Shown here piece after piece: positions 11,621 to 22,254 of a stretch of 64,000 nt of DNA; the first letter of the stretch is position 1, and each line of letters opens with the position of its first letter. The stretch is from contig JBHGNT010000010.1 of NCBI GenBank assembly GCA_043228905.1, positions 18,662,001-18,726,000 of the forward strand, read 5' to 3'. The notes beneath the pieces are model-generated. The model did no database searches. It was not told where the DNA came from and saw only the letters and a list, made by a program, of their open reading frames with translations. The translations under genes and the position numbers were made by a program. The DNA comes from Azolla caroliniana (Eukaryota; Polypodiophyta).

Positions 11621-12553
11621 TTTGTCATTAAATCACGTGTTCTTAATCCTTAGTGCTCCGCTATAACTTCCAATTGATCTAAATAAACAACATGAATTAG
11701 GATGATCAATGACTCATTAGAGTCAACAACAAACCCTCTCACTATTTCTTAACCTTGCAAGCCATCATTCGTTGTTTTTCAATGTAAATCTTTGTGCCTA
11801 TACTTACTTGACTTCAATTCCTATGTTTATGAACAACCTTAGTTTGCAAAAGCAAAATGAACACGGGGAATGAACAAATTGGTGATAATGGGCTTGTGAA
11901 GCATCCTCATCATGGCATATATTCTTGCTCATCCTCACTAGTTTCTACGGTACTCTGGTCAAACGTCCCAAACATAATGGATGAATAAGCAAAATGAACC
12001 AAATCATCGGGCACATTAGCAATAATGGGCTCGTGGAGCAAAATTGTCGCGACGTATGTTTCTTGTTCATGCTCACCGATCTCTATAGTAGTTCAATCAT
12101 GCATCTCATGTTCGATCCCAAACGTTATGTTGCATGTGTGTGCTCATGCACGAAGAAGACCGAGGGCTATAAGCATCATCACGGAGGTGTCATTAACGCT
12201 AAGGCTACCAGTTCCACGCCATTTTAGCTTTTCCTCGCAACTAATTAACTTCATCGGTTAGTAGCAGCTATAGCTATATATAGCTGGTGCAGGGCAACCA
12301 AGCAAGAGTGTTTTCTCGGGCGCGTTTTTCTTTTTCGTTTCTTTCTGAACCCCCTCCCCCCCAATACACACACAGACACAAGACACAGACATAGACACAG
12401 ACACAGACACAGGGAAGGGAAGGTCTAACAGGCAGGCAAATGCATTGGTTGGCCTTCGGGGTTCTCCCTAGGGGTGTCCAAGGGGACACGAGGCGGACGG
12501 AACGAAGACCAAACACTCTCGCCTTAGGATCTCGACAATAAGGGGGTTGGGAA
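11621..12553. other. Intergenic region upstream of SAM synthetase
   Basis: AT-rich spacer turning GC-richer towards 12300, with a (CAGACA)-like run at 12371-12410. No convincing gene; frames at 11994-12261 and 12274-12516 are overlapping, unsupported and of low complexity. Confidence 0.5.
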
Positions 12554-12611
12554 ATGGACGGCCAGATTGAGCACCCCTAGTTGACCACCAAATGCATCTG
12601 GGCCGTCCGAT
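12554..12611. promoter_or_regulatory. Inverted repeat GGACGGCC / GGGCCGTCC in SAM synthetase promoter
   Basis: GGACGGCCAGATT is followed about 45 bp later by GGGCCGTCCGATGCAATCT; the outer arms are complementary. It sits about 60 bp upstream of the TATA box. A similar pair (GGACGGTG / CACCGTCC) lies upstream of FKBP12 in this window. Function is unknown. Confidence 0.4.
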
Positions 12612-12663
12612 GCAATCTTAGATCTGTTGGCTCCCCTCTCCTCTCCCCCCCCCCCCCAACCAC

Positions 12664-12670
12664 TATATAA
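12664..12670 (+). promoter_or_regulatory. TATA box of SAM synthetase
   Basis: CACTATATAAAG, a textbook plant TATA box, is followed about 30 bp downstream by a pyrimidine-rich leader (CCTCCCTCC repeats) ending in the donor CAG|GTGAGT at 12740/12741. Confidence 0.75.
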
Positions 12671-12694
12671 AGCTCATCCCTCTCCCTCCCCAAT

Positions 12695-12740
12695 CCTGTT
12701 CTGCAGGACAGTCTTCTCCTCCCTCCCTCCCTCCCTCCAG
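12695..12740 (+). other. Non-coding first exon of SAM synthetase (5' UTR)
   Basis: Inferred from the TATA position to the strong donor CAG|GTGAGT. The transcription start is approximate. Confidence 0.55.
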
Positions 12741-13296
12741 GTGAGTCTCTCTTCCAAGGTTTAGGGTTGCATCTGTGAACTCATCTGTTGTTTTTTACAC
12801 CTCAATTTTAATGTTTCAGCCATGTGTACTCGATCTGACTGCTTAATGCATCATGGTCGCTGCTCACATCGTGATCTGTCTTCTTCTTCTTTTGTTTCAA
12901 TCGCATTGTGAAACCCTGAGCTACCTCACAATGTCCACAGGAACCAGTTTAGTACCTCACAATGTCCAAAACTGGAACCCTAGATTATTTCACAACCGCT
13001 CCAACTATGTCACACTTCTCCAAAAGCAAATCCGAAGCTTCTCTATTTAACATATTTCTCTATACATCAGATCTGGGTTTCCGCACTTTCAATTAGAATA
13101 CTTGCTTAAAGTTCACTAAATATGTTTATATGTATAAGACTTTCAATTAGAATAACTAGCTTATTTATAATACAAATGCTTGGTTAAAGTTTAGGGTTTT
13201 TAGTCATCTCGAAACTTAAGATTAACTCGTAATTATATTTGTGTTCTGGCTTTATGCTAGTTTTTTCTCACAACTGCATGCATTTACATGAAACTG

Positions 13297-14257
13297 AAAC
13301 TTGATTTGATCTTTCCACTCTTAAAAGCTTGAACTGATCTTTCCACTCTTAAATCTTGAACTGATCTTTCCACGCTTAAAGCTTGAACTGATCTTTCCAC
13401 TCTTAAAGCTTGAACTGATCTTTCCACTCTTAAAGCCTGATCTGATCTTTCCACTCTTAAAGCCTGATCTGATCTTTCTTCTCTTAAAGCCTGATCTGAT
13501 CTTTCCACTCCTGAAGCTTGATCCGATCTTTCTTCTCTTAAAGGTTGAACTGATCTTTCTACTCCTAAAGCTTGAACTGATTTTTCGTCTCTTAAAGCTT
13601 GAACTGATTTTTCGTCTCTTAAAGCTTGAACTGATCTTTCTTCTCTTAAAGCTTGAACTGATTTTTCGTCTCTTAAAGATTGAACTGATTTTTCTTCTCT
13701 TAAAGCTTGAACTGATCTTTCTTCTCTTAAAGCTTGAACTGATCTTTCTTCTCTTAAAGCTTGAACTGGTCTTTCTTCTCTTAAAGCCTGACCTGATCTT
13801 TCTTCTCTTAAAGCCTGATCTGATCTTTACACTCGTAAAGCTTGATCTGGTCTTTCTTCTCTTAAAGCTTGAATTGATCTTTCTTCTCTTAAAGCTTGAA
13901 CTGATCTTTCTTCTCCTAAAGCTTGAACTGATCTTTCTACTCCTAAAGCTTGAACTGATCTTTCGTCTCTAAAAGCTTGAACTCATTTTTCGACTCTTAA
14001 AGCTTGAACTAAAGCTTGATCTGGTCTTTCTTCTCTTAAAGCTTGAATTAATCTTTCTTCTCTTAAAGTTTGAACTGATCTTTCTACTCCTAAAGCTTGA
14101 ACTGATCTTTCGTCTCTTAAAGCTTAAACTGATCTTTCGTCTCTTAAAGCTTGAACTGATCTTTCGTCTCTTAAAGCTTGAACTGATCTTTCTTCTCTTA
14201 AAGCTTGAACTGATCTTTCTTCTCTTAAAGCTTGAACTGATTTTTCTTCTCTTACAG
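13297..14257. repeat. 27-bp minisatellite, about 36 copies, in the SAM synthetase leader intron
   Basis: The unit consensus is CTTAAAGCTTGAACTGAT followed by CTTTCTTCT. The 5' copies carry CCACTC, later ones TTCTC, CGTCTC or CTACTCC, arranged in blocks. Each unit contains CTGAT (a plant branch-point-like motif), a 12-14 base pyrimidine tract and an AG (TTAAAG). The last unit reads TTACAG|G at 14257, a good acceptor. The 27-bp period keeps frames open on the minus strand, producing spurious KRRKISSSF peptide repeats. One truncated unit lies near 14000. Confidence 0.95.
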
Positions 14258-14360
14258 GTTGAGCTTATATTTTTTTTCTTAAGATTTTCATTTCTGGGTT
14301 TTTGGTGCTTTTGTGTAAGCAGTTGGAATATCCATAAAGTGTGATCATATATAGAGGGAG

Positions 14361-15827
14361 ATGGAAACATTCCTTTTCACATCCGAGTCTGTGAATGAAG
14401 GCCATCCTGATAAGCTATGTGACCAAGTGTCGGATGCAGTCTTGGATGCTTGCCTAGAGCAAGACCCCGAGAGCAAAGTTGCATGTGAGACATGCACAAA
14501 GACCAACATGGTGATGATATTTGGAGAGATCACGACGAAGGCCGTGATCGATTACGAGAAGATCGTGCGAGACACGTGTCGCGAGATTGGTTTCGTCTCT
14601 GCTGATGTTGGCCTAGATGCTGACAATTGCAAGGTATTGGTGAACATTGAGCAGCAAAGCCCGGACATTGCCCAAGGAGTCCATGGGCATTTCACAAAGA
14701 AACCCGAAGAAATCGGGGCTGGTGACCAAGGCCACATGTTCGGCTATGCCACCGATGAAACCGAGGAGCTTATGCCTCTTAGCCATGTCTTAGCCACTAA
14801 GCTTGGTGCTAAGCTCACGGAGGTACGGAAGAATGGCACGTGCTCTTGGCTACGGCCCGATGGGAAAACTCAAGTCACAGTTGAGTACAAGAATGAGGGA
14901 GGTGCAATGGTTCCGATTCGTGTTCATACTGTCTTGATCTCGACCCAACACGATGAGACGGTGACTAACGACAAGATTGCGGCCGATCTCAAGGAGTATG
15001 TGATCAAGCCCGTGATTCCGGAGAAGTATTTGGATGAGAAGACCATCTTCCACTTGAACCCATCTGGGAGGTTCGTCATTGGAGGCCCTCATGGTGATGC
15101 CGGTCTCACTGGTAGGAAGATTATCATTGATACTTATGGTGGGTGGGGAGCTCATGGTGGTGGTGCTTTCTCTGGCAAAGACCCTACCAAAGTGGATAGA
15201 AGTGGAGCTTACATTGTGAGGCAAGCTGCCAAAAGTGTTGTTGCATCAGGACTCGCCCGCCGATGCATTGTCCAGGTCTGCATAAGTTCTAAACTGATAG
15301 CCCTATATATTATATTATATATATATAATGTGCATTATAAAGGATTTTAGGATCTGGTTAAGGATTCCTGAATCAGATTTAGGATGGTAGGTCTAATTCT
15401 TGACCCCTTTAGAATTAGGATCCCTGTGTAATGTCAACTTCATAACAAACTTTGATGTGCATACATATTTAATCCTTGTACAGTTTAATTCTTGTATGGT
15501 TTAATTCCTGTATGATTTATCCTTGTATACATACATTACATTCGTGGTTTACATTTGTGCATATAGGTCTCTTATGCTATTGGTGTACCCGAGCCGCTGT
15601 CGGTGTTTGTCGACACTTATACTACCGGCAAGATCCCGGATGCTGAGATTTTGGAGATCATTAAGGAGAACTTTGATTTCCGACCAGGGATGATGGCCAT
15701 CAACCTTGACCTTCGCAGAGGCGGGAACAAGAGGTACCAGAAGACTGCGGCGTATGGACACTTTGGCCGAGATGACCCCGACTTCACATGGGAAATTGTT
15801 AAGCCCTTGAAGAGTTCCAAGGCCTAG
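14361..15827 (+). CDS. SAMS: S-adenosylmethionine synthetase (methionine adenosyltransferase)
   Basis: Makes S-adenosylmethionine from methionine and ATP in the cytosol, feeding methylation, ethylene and polyamine synthesis. Two coding exons, 14361-15275 and 15567-15827, join in phase 0 (CAG|GTCTGC donor, ATAG|GTCTC acceptor) to give 391 residues, the family length. Visible motifs: GHPDK (14-18), [12 protein letters not shown] (119-130), GGGAFSGKD (266-274) and the C-terminus '[18 protein letters not shown]'. A start at 14361 gives the conserved [19 protein letters not shown] leader intron (12741 to 14257 or 14322) precedes it; both TTACAG and GTAAGCAG are plausible acceptors, and no ATG lies between either and the start. 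From memory, Arabidopsis SAMS coding regions lack introns, so the 291-bp CDS intron is a difference. Downstream AATAAA at 15901. Confidence 0.97.
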
Positions 15828-15900
15828 GCTTTCAGAGAGAAACAACACAAATTTGCTTAATGTATGATGATCTTTATCTTCTTTCTAAGAATTATGCAAC

Positions 15901-15906
15901 AATAAA
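15901..15906 (+). terminator. Poly(A) signal of SAM synthetase
   Basis: AATAAA lies 74 bp after the stop codon, followed by T-rich sequence. Confidence 0.6.
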
Positions 15907-17612
15907 ACGGTTTTCCAAGTAGAGGAAGGAGGGAGGAGCACATTGGTTCCATCATGTATGAACAATCAATTATTTCATTTGTTTAAGCTCCGTAGAGCTT
16001 TTCATATATATATTTTTTAACCCCTTGCAGAAGAGATGATATTGAGTCAATGTAATGACTTCTACCTTCCATTAATTTATTTATCTTTTGGTTCATTCTC
16101 TTGGTAACCATTAAGGTAAGCATAAGGCGGTGAATCTTTACATCACCATGTTATGTCACAATCTTTTGATAACTATCTGCATGATCCATGGGTAATTTTT
16201 CTATGTCTTTACATCGCCTTGTTATATTTCACAATATTTTCAAAACTATCTGCATGATCCATGCTTATTTTTTTATATGACAAGCTTGTACAAGAAAGTT
16301 TGTTTTAGATTGCTTGGTAATACAAACAAACTACATCTTAAGACAATGAGAAGTATGTTGCATATGGCCAAGAAACTACTAAAGCTATTGTATATAATGT
16401 TGGACAGGTAGCAAGAATGGAAGATTGATATTCATTGTATGAATAGATTGTGTGATTAATCTTTAAATTTACATCTTGATGTCAAAGAAATGTGTAGGGA
16501 TAAGAACCTGGAAATCGTAACAATTAATGGAACGTTGAAACAACTTTAATGATGTGAGCTGTTGTGAGGATGCATTGCTTTGTCATATCTCAACTATATA
16601 TCAAGACAAACCACTTGGTTGAAAATCAATGAATCAAGGTGTGAATCAATCAATTCATCTTTTCATTGGTGGATGAATGACATGAAATTATCATGTTAAA
16701 CTGAAGAAACATATCTTATCTACAAGCTTCCTTGTCAAGAAATTTGCAAAGAAGGAAGCTTCCAACCACTTGTAGATGTTTCTCCTCTATATCATAAAAC
16801 TAACATGATCTTTGTGAGTGATAATCATATAAGATATGCAACGTATCTACTAAAATTTTGATAATGCATTAGCCACTTTGTTATATACCTCCAAATCTTT
16901 GGCATATGCAATATTTGCACAATCCAATGAGGTGTATATTGTTCACTTAGAAAAAGATTATATTTTGATACCGTCTCTCAAGACATGAATGGTAGATAAC
17001 ATTTCTTGTCCATACATACACGTACGATTTTTTCTTTAGATTGTCACATCATCTGCCTAACAACACTGTACAATTTCTACCTAACAAGCTTCAAGTTCTG
17101 AAGGCATTATATTGGCATCATAAAGAACACATCTTTTCATAGTCATTTGAAGTTGATGTGGTGTCGGATAAACTAAGATAAAGTAGTAGGTGCCACATGA
17201 TTTAATACATTCTTTAAGCTTAGTTCCAATAGTTATGATACATTTTTCTATTTGAACAAAGAAGTCACTTGAAGGGAATTTACATTAAGGTACACCGACC
17301 CAACTAGTTATTGGTACCTTTATCCCACTGGCACAAATGTTTGGCGCAAGGAAGTCACTAGCACCATCAACTACATATTATAGTTTGGTTGTAGTTACAA
17401 GGTACCTTTTGTCTTGCTCGTGAAAAAGTTCAACACAAGAAGACAATGCCGATATGTAGGCATATTTATTTAGTAGTGACAAGCATCCTGGGCTATAATG
17501 TGGTCCCATCTAGTTCCTAGTATCTTTCTCAATACTTGCATTGAATTTGTTTGGTTGGAACACGAAGACACACTGGCAATTGTTGGTTGGGTTGTGGACA
17601 CATCTAACAATC
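15907..17612. other. Intergenic, AT-rich, with a diverged 71-bp tandem repeat
   Basis: At 16136-16200 and 16207-16271 two segments share 'AACTATCTGCATGATCCATG' and a preceding TTTACATC-CC-TGTTAT pattern. The rest shows no gene or element I recognise. Confidence 0.5.
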
Positions 17613-18357
17613 GGCAATGGTTTGGTTTGAACCGAACCAAACTGTGAAACCTCTGCTTAATGGCTTAACGGTTTAAATGGTTCTGTTCATTCAGGTCTAT
17701 GTTTTAATGGTTTAAAGATTTGAAAACTTGAAAACCAAAACCGAACCGCGAAACCGCCATTTTAACAGTTGGTGTGTGGGCCAGCCGTACTTCTGGCTAT
17801 TGGACTTTCATCATCTGGGGTGCAACACTCAACTGCTTCGCCTAGCAAGACAAAGCTCTCATCGCTCTCCCACAACCCTGCTTTCACGGTTTAGGCTATT
17901 CCCGTTTCACTCGCCGTTACTAGGGGAATCACTTTTGCTTTTTATTCCTCCGACTACTAAGATGTTTCAATTCGCCTTTGCGAATGGTATTAACCCCTTC
18001 GCGAAGCTAGGAAAGGTTTGAGCTAAAAGATCGCGATTTAGAATAAGCTCATGAGGAAGGGGTATCTCTTTGGGATCAACTCCTGCATCTAATAACTTGT
18101 TAATCAGTAGTGAAACGTGTATTTGATGTCCCGTCCATGCGAGAGAACCTAAACCCAGAAGATCTGCTAGGTGGTGATTCAACATGGATTCTTTTAAAGG
18201 TTTGAAAGTCTCTAAAACCGTTTGGTTTGAGCATGACTTTTTTTGTAAGTGTTTGATTTAAACAATTTCGTGATTTAGTTCAATTCGGTTTAAGTTTCAA
18301 AAATTTTAAACGGTTTGAGTTTGACACTCTCGAACCAAACCAAACCGCACCATTGTC
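17613..18357. mobile_element. Putative non-autonomous DNA element with inverted ends
   Basis: The left end reads GGCAATGGTTTGGTTTG and the right end, on the opposite strand, GACAATGGTGCGGTTTGG. Subterminal arrays of AACCGAACC/GGTTTGGTT flank both ends, as in many plant hAT-like non-autonomous elements. The interior has a CT-rich patch with short open frames (17728-18021) but no transposase. No convincing 8-bp target duplication was found, so the class is uncertain. Confidence 0.4.
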
Positions 18358-18577
18358 AATTGCTAGACGCATTGAGGTATGGTGGGGCAAGGTGTTATAA
18401 ACAGGTGTCATTAGATGTACGAGCACGAGGTTTGGAGACACGTGGAGAATGATCGGAATCCAAGTGGTGGAGGGTACTGTCAATGCAGCTACGAGAGGGT
18501 CAAGAAGCCACGCATTTCATATCTTGTCTAGTTCCCGGCACTCGCGTGTCGTACCGTGGAGAAATGGGTTGGCATGT

Positions 18578-18715
18578 CAGGGTATTCTCGTAATTCTGAA
18601 AATATAGGGGTATTCTCGTAATTCTGAAAATATAGGGGTATTCTCGTAATTCTGAAAATATAGGGGTATTCTCGTAATTCTCAAAATGTAGGGGTATTCT
18701 TGTAATTTTGAGAAA
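18578..18715. repeat. 28-bp minisatellite, about five copies, upstream of P-class PPR gene
   Basis: The unit is AGGGGTATTCTCGTAATTCT plus GAAAATAT; four copies are nearly identical and the fifth is diverged (TTGTAATTTTGAGAAA). It ends about 70 bp before the start codon of the PPR gene, hence in its promoter or 5' UTR. Confidence 0.9.
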
Positions 18716-18784
18716 CTTTAGGAAATATGCTGAAGTTTAGAACCAGGAGGAGGAGACGGAGGAGGAGGAGGTGTAGTGTGAGCT

Positions 18785-20422
18785 ATGGATCCTTCTCTTC
18801 TCTGCAGATTCAGTACTAGGGTTTCTCGTCTCATAAAATGGAACGCATATTCAGTCAGATACCTCAGCGATGCAGTCTCTGCTTCTTCTTCACTATCATC
18901 CTCTTCACCTTGGAACCTCATAGACCTTCTTCATGAGGATGATTCGGCGGCCACAGCGTCGAACAAGGCGAACCTTTATAACCCTTGCCTTACCATTTCC
19001 AATTGGTCTTCAGCGAAGAAAGATCATCATACCCACTCTCTTTCGTCTTACTCTGATTTGATACAAAAGCTGTGTGATGCCAAAATGTTTGCAAAGGTAT
19101 GGCAAGTGTTAGAAGATATGAGGTCGAAAAACTATGAAATCCCACCCTCTATGTTTGAGAGGATTGTAGAAGGGTATTGTGATGCTGGACAAGTTAAGCC
19201 GGCCATAGATGCATTTGATAAAATGTCTGGTTACAATGTTCGCCCGACCATCAAGATGTACTCGTGCCTCATTGCCCATGTTGTGCGTGTGAAACGACAC
19301 CATGTCTCTCTCCGCCTCTACAGGAGAATGATCAGTGAAGGTTTACCACCTAATGTCATAGTCTTTAGTGCCCTTATCCATGGTTATTGCCATGTGGGTG
19401 ACATAATGGAAGCTCATAAGCTTCTTGATGAGATGAAGAGAGAAGGATTGACACCGAATGAGCCCATATATAATTGTCTTATCGAAAATTTAAGCAAAGC
19501 ATGTCGGTATTATATGGCAAAAAACTTGGTCATTGAGATGAGGCAACAAGGGCTGGTACCTTCATTGATTGCTTATAATTCACTCCTTGAAGTTCTTTGC
19601 AAAGAGAGAAGGATAGTGTCAGCGCATCGGCTTTTCCAAGACATGAAGCAAGCGGGTATTTCACCCAATGTCGATACATACAATATTATGATAGATGGTT
19701 TTTTTCGAATGAATGGCGTTACAAGGGCTATGAAGCTTTACAAGCAAATGGCGAGAGCTGGATGCCCCCCTGACATCCACACTGACAAGGTCTTGTTGTC
19801 TGGTTTCACACGAACTGGAAAGCTAAGCCGGGCTATGACCTTATTAGATTCATTGGTCTCATCTGGAAGAAAAGTTGACATTATTGGTTGTAATACTATT
19901 CTTCATGACCTATGCTCGAAGAACATGAAAAAAGCTGAGGAATTTTTGAGCAAAATCTCGAATGGTATTTGCATACCCAATGCCATCACTTACACTACTT
20001 TGATGCATGGATATTGTAAGACAGGTCGGATTAATGATGCTGAACGTACTTTTCTCTTAATGAAACAGAAACAATGCAAGCCCACGAGTGTAACATATGA
20101 AGCTTTGATTTGCGCATATTGCCGAATAGAAAGAGTGAAGGCAGCCTCAGATCTTTTCGAAGAGCTAATGCAAGAAGGATTGCATATGAATAGTTCTACT
20201 TGTAATGCACTTCTTGATGGATTAAGCCGTGCTGGATTAGTTGATCATGCATTGAAATTGCTCGATTATGTTCTTGATAAGAGGCTAGTTCTTGATCCTG
20301 ACAAACTTGTTACGTTTCTGAGAGCGCTGGGGAAGCGAGGAAGAGGGCCAGAAGGGAAAAATGTATTAAGGGAAATGGCCAAAAAAGGTTGTCTAAAAGA
20401 ACCTTATGCATCGATGTTTTAA
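18785..20422 (+). CDS. P-class pentatricopeptide repeat protein, probably mitochondrial
   Basis: Single-exon gene of 545 residues. The N-terminus (MDPSLLCRFSTRVSRLIKWN) is rich in Arg/Ser and lacks acidic residues after position 2, typical of a mitochondrial or dual presequence; a Ser-rich linker follows. From about residue 85 to 530 there are roughly 13 consecutive 35-residue PPR motifs, for example 'ITYTTLMHGYCKTGRINDAE' and 'DTYNIMIDGFFRMNGVTRAM', with no L or S spacing variants. This makes it a P-type protein. Such proteins bind organelle RNA sequence-specifically for stabilisation, splicing or 5' processing. No C-terminal E, DYW or SMR domain is present, and the target RNA is unknown. 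The ATG at 18785 is the first in frame after an upstream stop and matches the presequence. Confidence 0.92.
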   Translation: MDPSLLCRFSTRVSRLIKWNAYSVRYLSDAVSASSSLSSSSPWNLIDLLHEDDSAATASNKANLYNPCLTISNWSSAKKDHHTHSLSSYSDLIQKLCDAKMFAKVWQVLEDMRSKNYEIPPSMFERIVEGYCDAGQVKPAIDAFDKMSGYNVRPTIKMYSCLIAHVVRVKRHHVSLRLYRRMISEGLPPNVIVFSALIHGYCHVGDIMEAHKLLDEMKREGLTPNEPIYNCLIENLSKACRYYMAKNLVIEMRQQGLVPSLIAYNSLLEVLCKERRIVSAHRLFQDMKQAGISPNVDTYNIMIDGFFRMNGVTRAMKLYKQMARAGCPPDIHTDKVLLSGFTRTGKLSRAMTLLDSLVSSGRKVDIIGCNTILHDLCSKNMKKAEEFLSKISNGICIPNAITYTTLMHGYCKTGRINDAERTFLLMKQKQCKPTSVTYEALICAYCRIERVKAASDLFEELMQEGLHMNSSTCNALLDGLSRAGLVDHALKLLDYVLDKRLVLDPDKLVTFLRALGKRGRGPEGKNVLREMAKKGCLKEPYASMF

Positions 20423-22254
20423 TTTGTGAAGTGGAGCCACAAACATGTGGGGAAAAGCAATTCTTGGTTGCAATATCATCATTCTAATGGGATGATGGTA
20501 CAGACCTCATTAAGTTGCCAATTTGGATATATGATCAGCACTTTTTCCACAGCAATTCATCGTTTTGTATGAGGGACATGTAAATAAATCAGTCCACATG
20601 CAATGTGAAGACATAAATTTAGGTATTGTCTATTGACACTCTACCAGTTATGAGGAGAAATGATGAGGTTGATACATGTCGTTTTCAATACCTCTATAAT
20701 ACGGATTCTAGATAATGTGTGGCTTTTAGACTTGTCATAACCTGTGAAATTCCAGTGGATATTTCGCATTCACTTTATAATACCAGAACATTGATATACA
20801 TTGATTCAAAGGTAACCATAGAAAAGAGTGCTTGTACACAATGGTGATCTATTTATTCCTCCAAGCTCCTCATTGGTAAGCCATGTATATAATTCTCGAG
20901 GTTGGTAGCAAGTTCTACATAGCAGTTCTTGAAGTTGAAGTTCATACCTTAATTCATGCCTTCACTTTACTAGTTTATTTCTTCCTCAATGAACACCTGA
21001 ATGACTTTATCTGTAGCTTGTCTAAAATTCTGTGTCTTCATCAAAATACCATTTCTTTTAGCAAACTTCTCTCCCAATAATTCGGGCAAATTGCATAAAA
21101 TGGTTTAAGAACTGCCTCACACAAACCATATATTGGGTATGAACCAAATGGAGGTTATGAAGTACTGCCTCACATAAACCATTACCGGGGTATTAAACAG
21201 GCAGAGGTAATGATGAGTGGGCTGAGTCCAGGGTGGGATGTCACTATAAACTATCTGTAGAAGTGGTATAACTCGTAGGTTTGTACGTGATGCGAGTACC
21301 ATGACATACAATCAATGTTGCTGCCAGCAGATAATGGATTGGCAACAAAATAACTCCGTTGGTTTAGTAATCAAATAAAGATGAGAGATACTCAACACTA
21401 AAATAGTTACGAAAAGTAGGTTCCCCTCTTTTGAAATTTGCAAATCAGTAGAAATAAGCTCAGTGGTTTCAATATCTTGATTTGATGTTCATGTGCTTAA
21501 TGGATTCTAGCAAATAATCACATTGATACAATGTAGGCATCATTTTATAAAATAATGTCCCTCCGAAGCCTTAATCCAAGTACGCTTTTACTTCAATTTA
21601 TCAAGAACAAACACAAGTGCACCAACACAAAGTGATGCCATTTGAGGTTTGTTGAAATGCCATTTGCATGATGGTTAATACTTGTTTACTGGTTGGATTC
21701 AAAGTGCACCAACACAAGTTATCATTGATTTTGTTTTTTGTCGGGGAAAATTGTCTTCACCCAAATAGTATTCTGCAACGGGATTGCATTCTCTTTCTCA
21801 AAAACATATCTTAACAGTGATAGCATTCACAATCAAATACTACATGGATCTTTCAAACAGCCATCTCTTCAACGATAGCTTTCAAAGCTTACTACATGCA
21901 TGTTTCAACCCATATAAGAGTTTAAAACCCTCTTAGAATAATGCATTGGCCTCATCTTTTACAATTGTTGTCACTGAAGCCTCCAAAGATGTTCAAACTA
22001 TTTTTTTTGACTGCATTCACCCATGATCCATGTCTAGAGCTTCATTTGGGCCATATACCCACTATCTGTGCAAGCATTCTTGGATATGTGTAATCTCTTG
22101 TATGACTTCAACTGGATAGCATTCATCTTTGAATATTGACTATGCCTCCTATCTTTTCTCAAAGATGGTCATGTCATAGTAGTTCATGAGAGTTCCAATG
22201 TATTCATTGATAGCTCATCGATCCATTTCTTGGTAAACATCCAACCACTTTCCT
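20423..22254. other. Intergenic between P-class PPR and PLS-PPR genes
   Basis: AT-rich. A near-direct repeat at about 21100-21190 ('GAACTGCCTCACACAAACCATA' divided, then 'TACTGCCTCACATAAACCAT') is present. The stretch 21780-22250 could be a decayed retroelement but I cannot assign motifs. No supported gene. Confidence 0.45.

Noticed and set aside
13297-14257. A CRISPR-like repeat array
   Set aside because: The units abut without unique spacers and the context is a plant intron; it is a minisatellite.
13284-14370. Open frames of 74 and 133 codons on the minus strand (VERSVQALR and KRRKISSSF repeats)
   Set aside because: The 27-bp minisatellite period is a multiple of three, so frames stay open without coding; they lie antisense in the SAMS leader intron.
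17728-18185. Frames of 97 and 72 codons
   Set aside because: They overlap on opposite strands inside a putative mobile element and have no recognisable domain.
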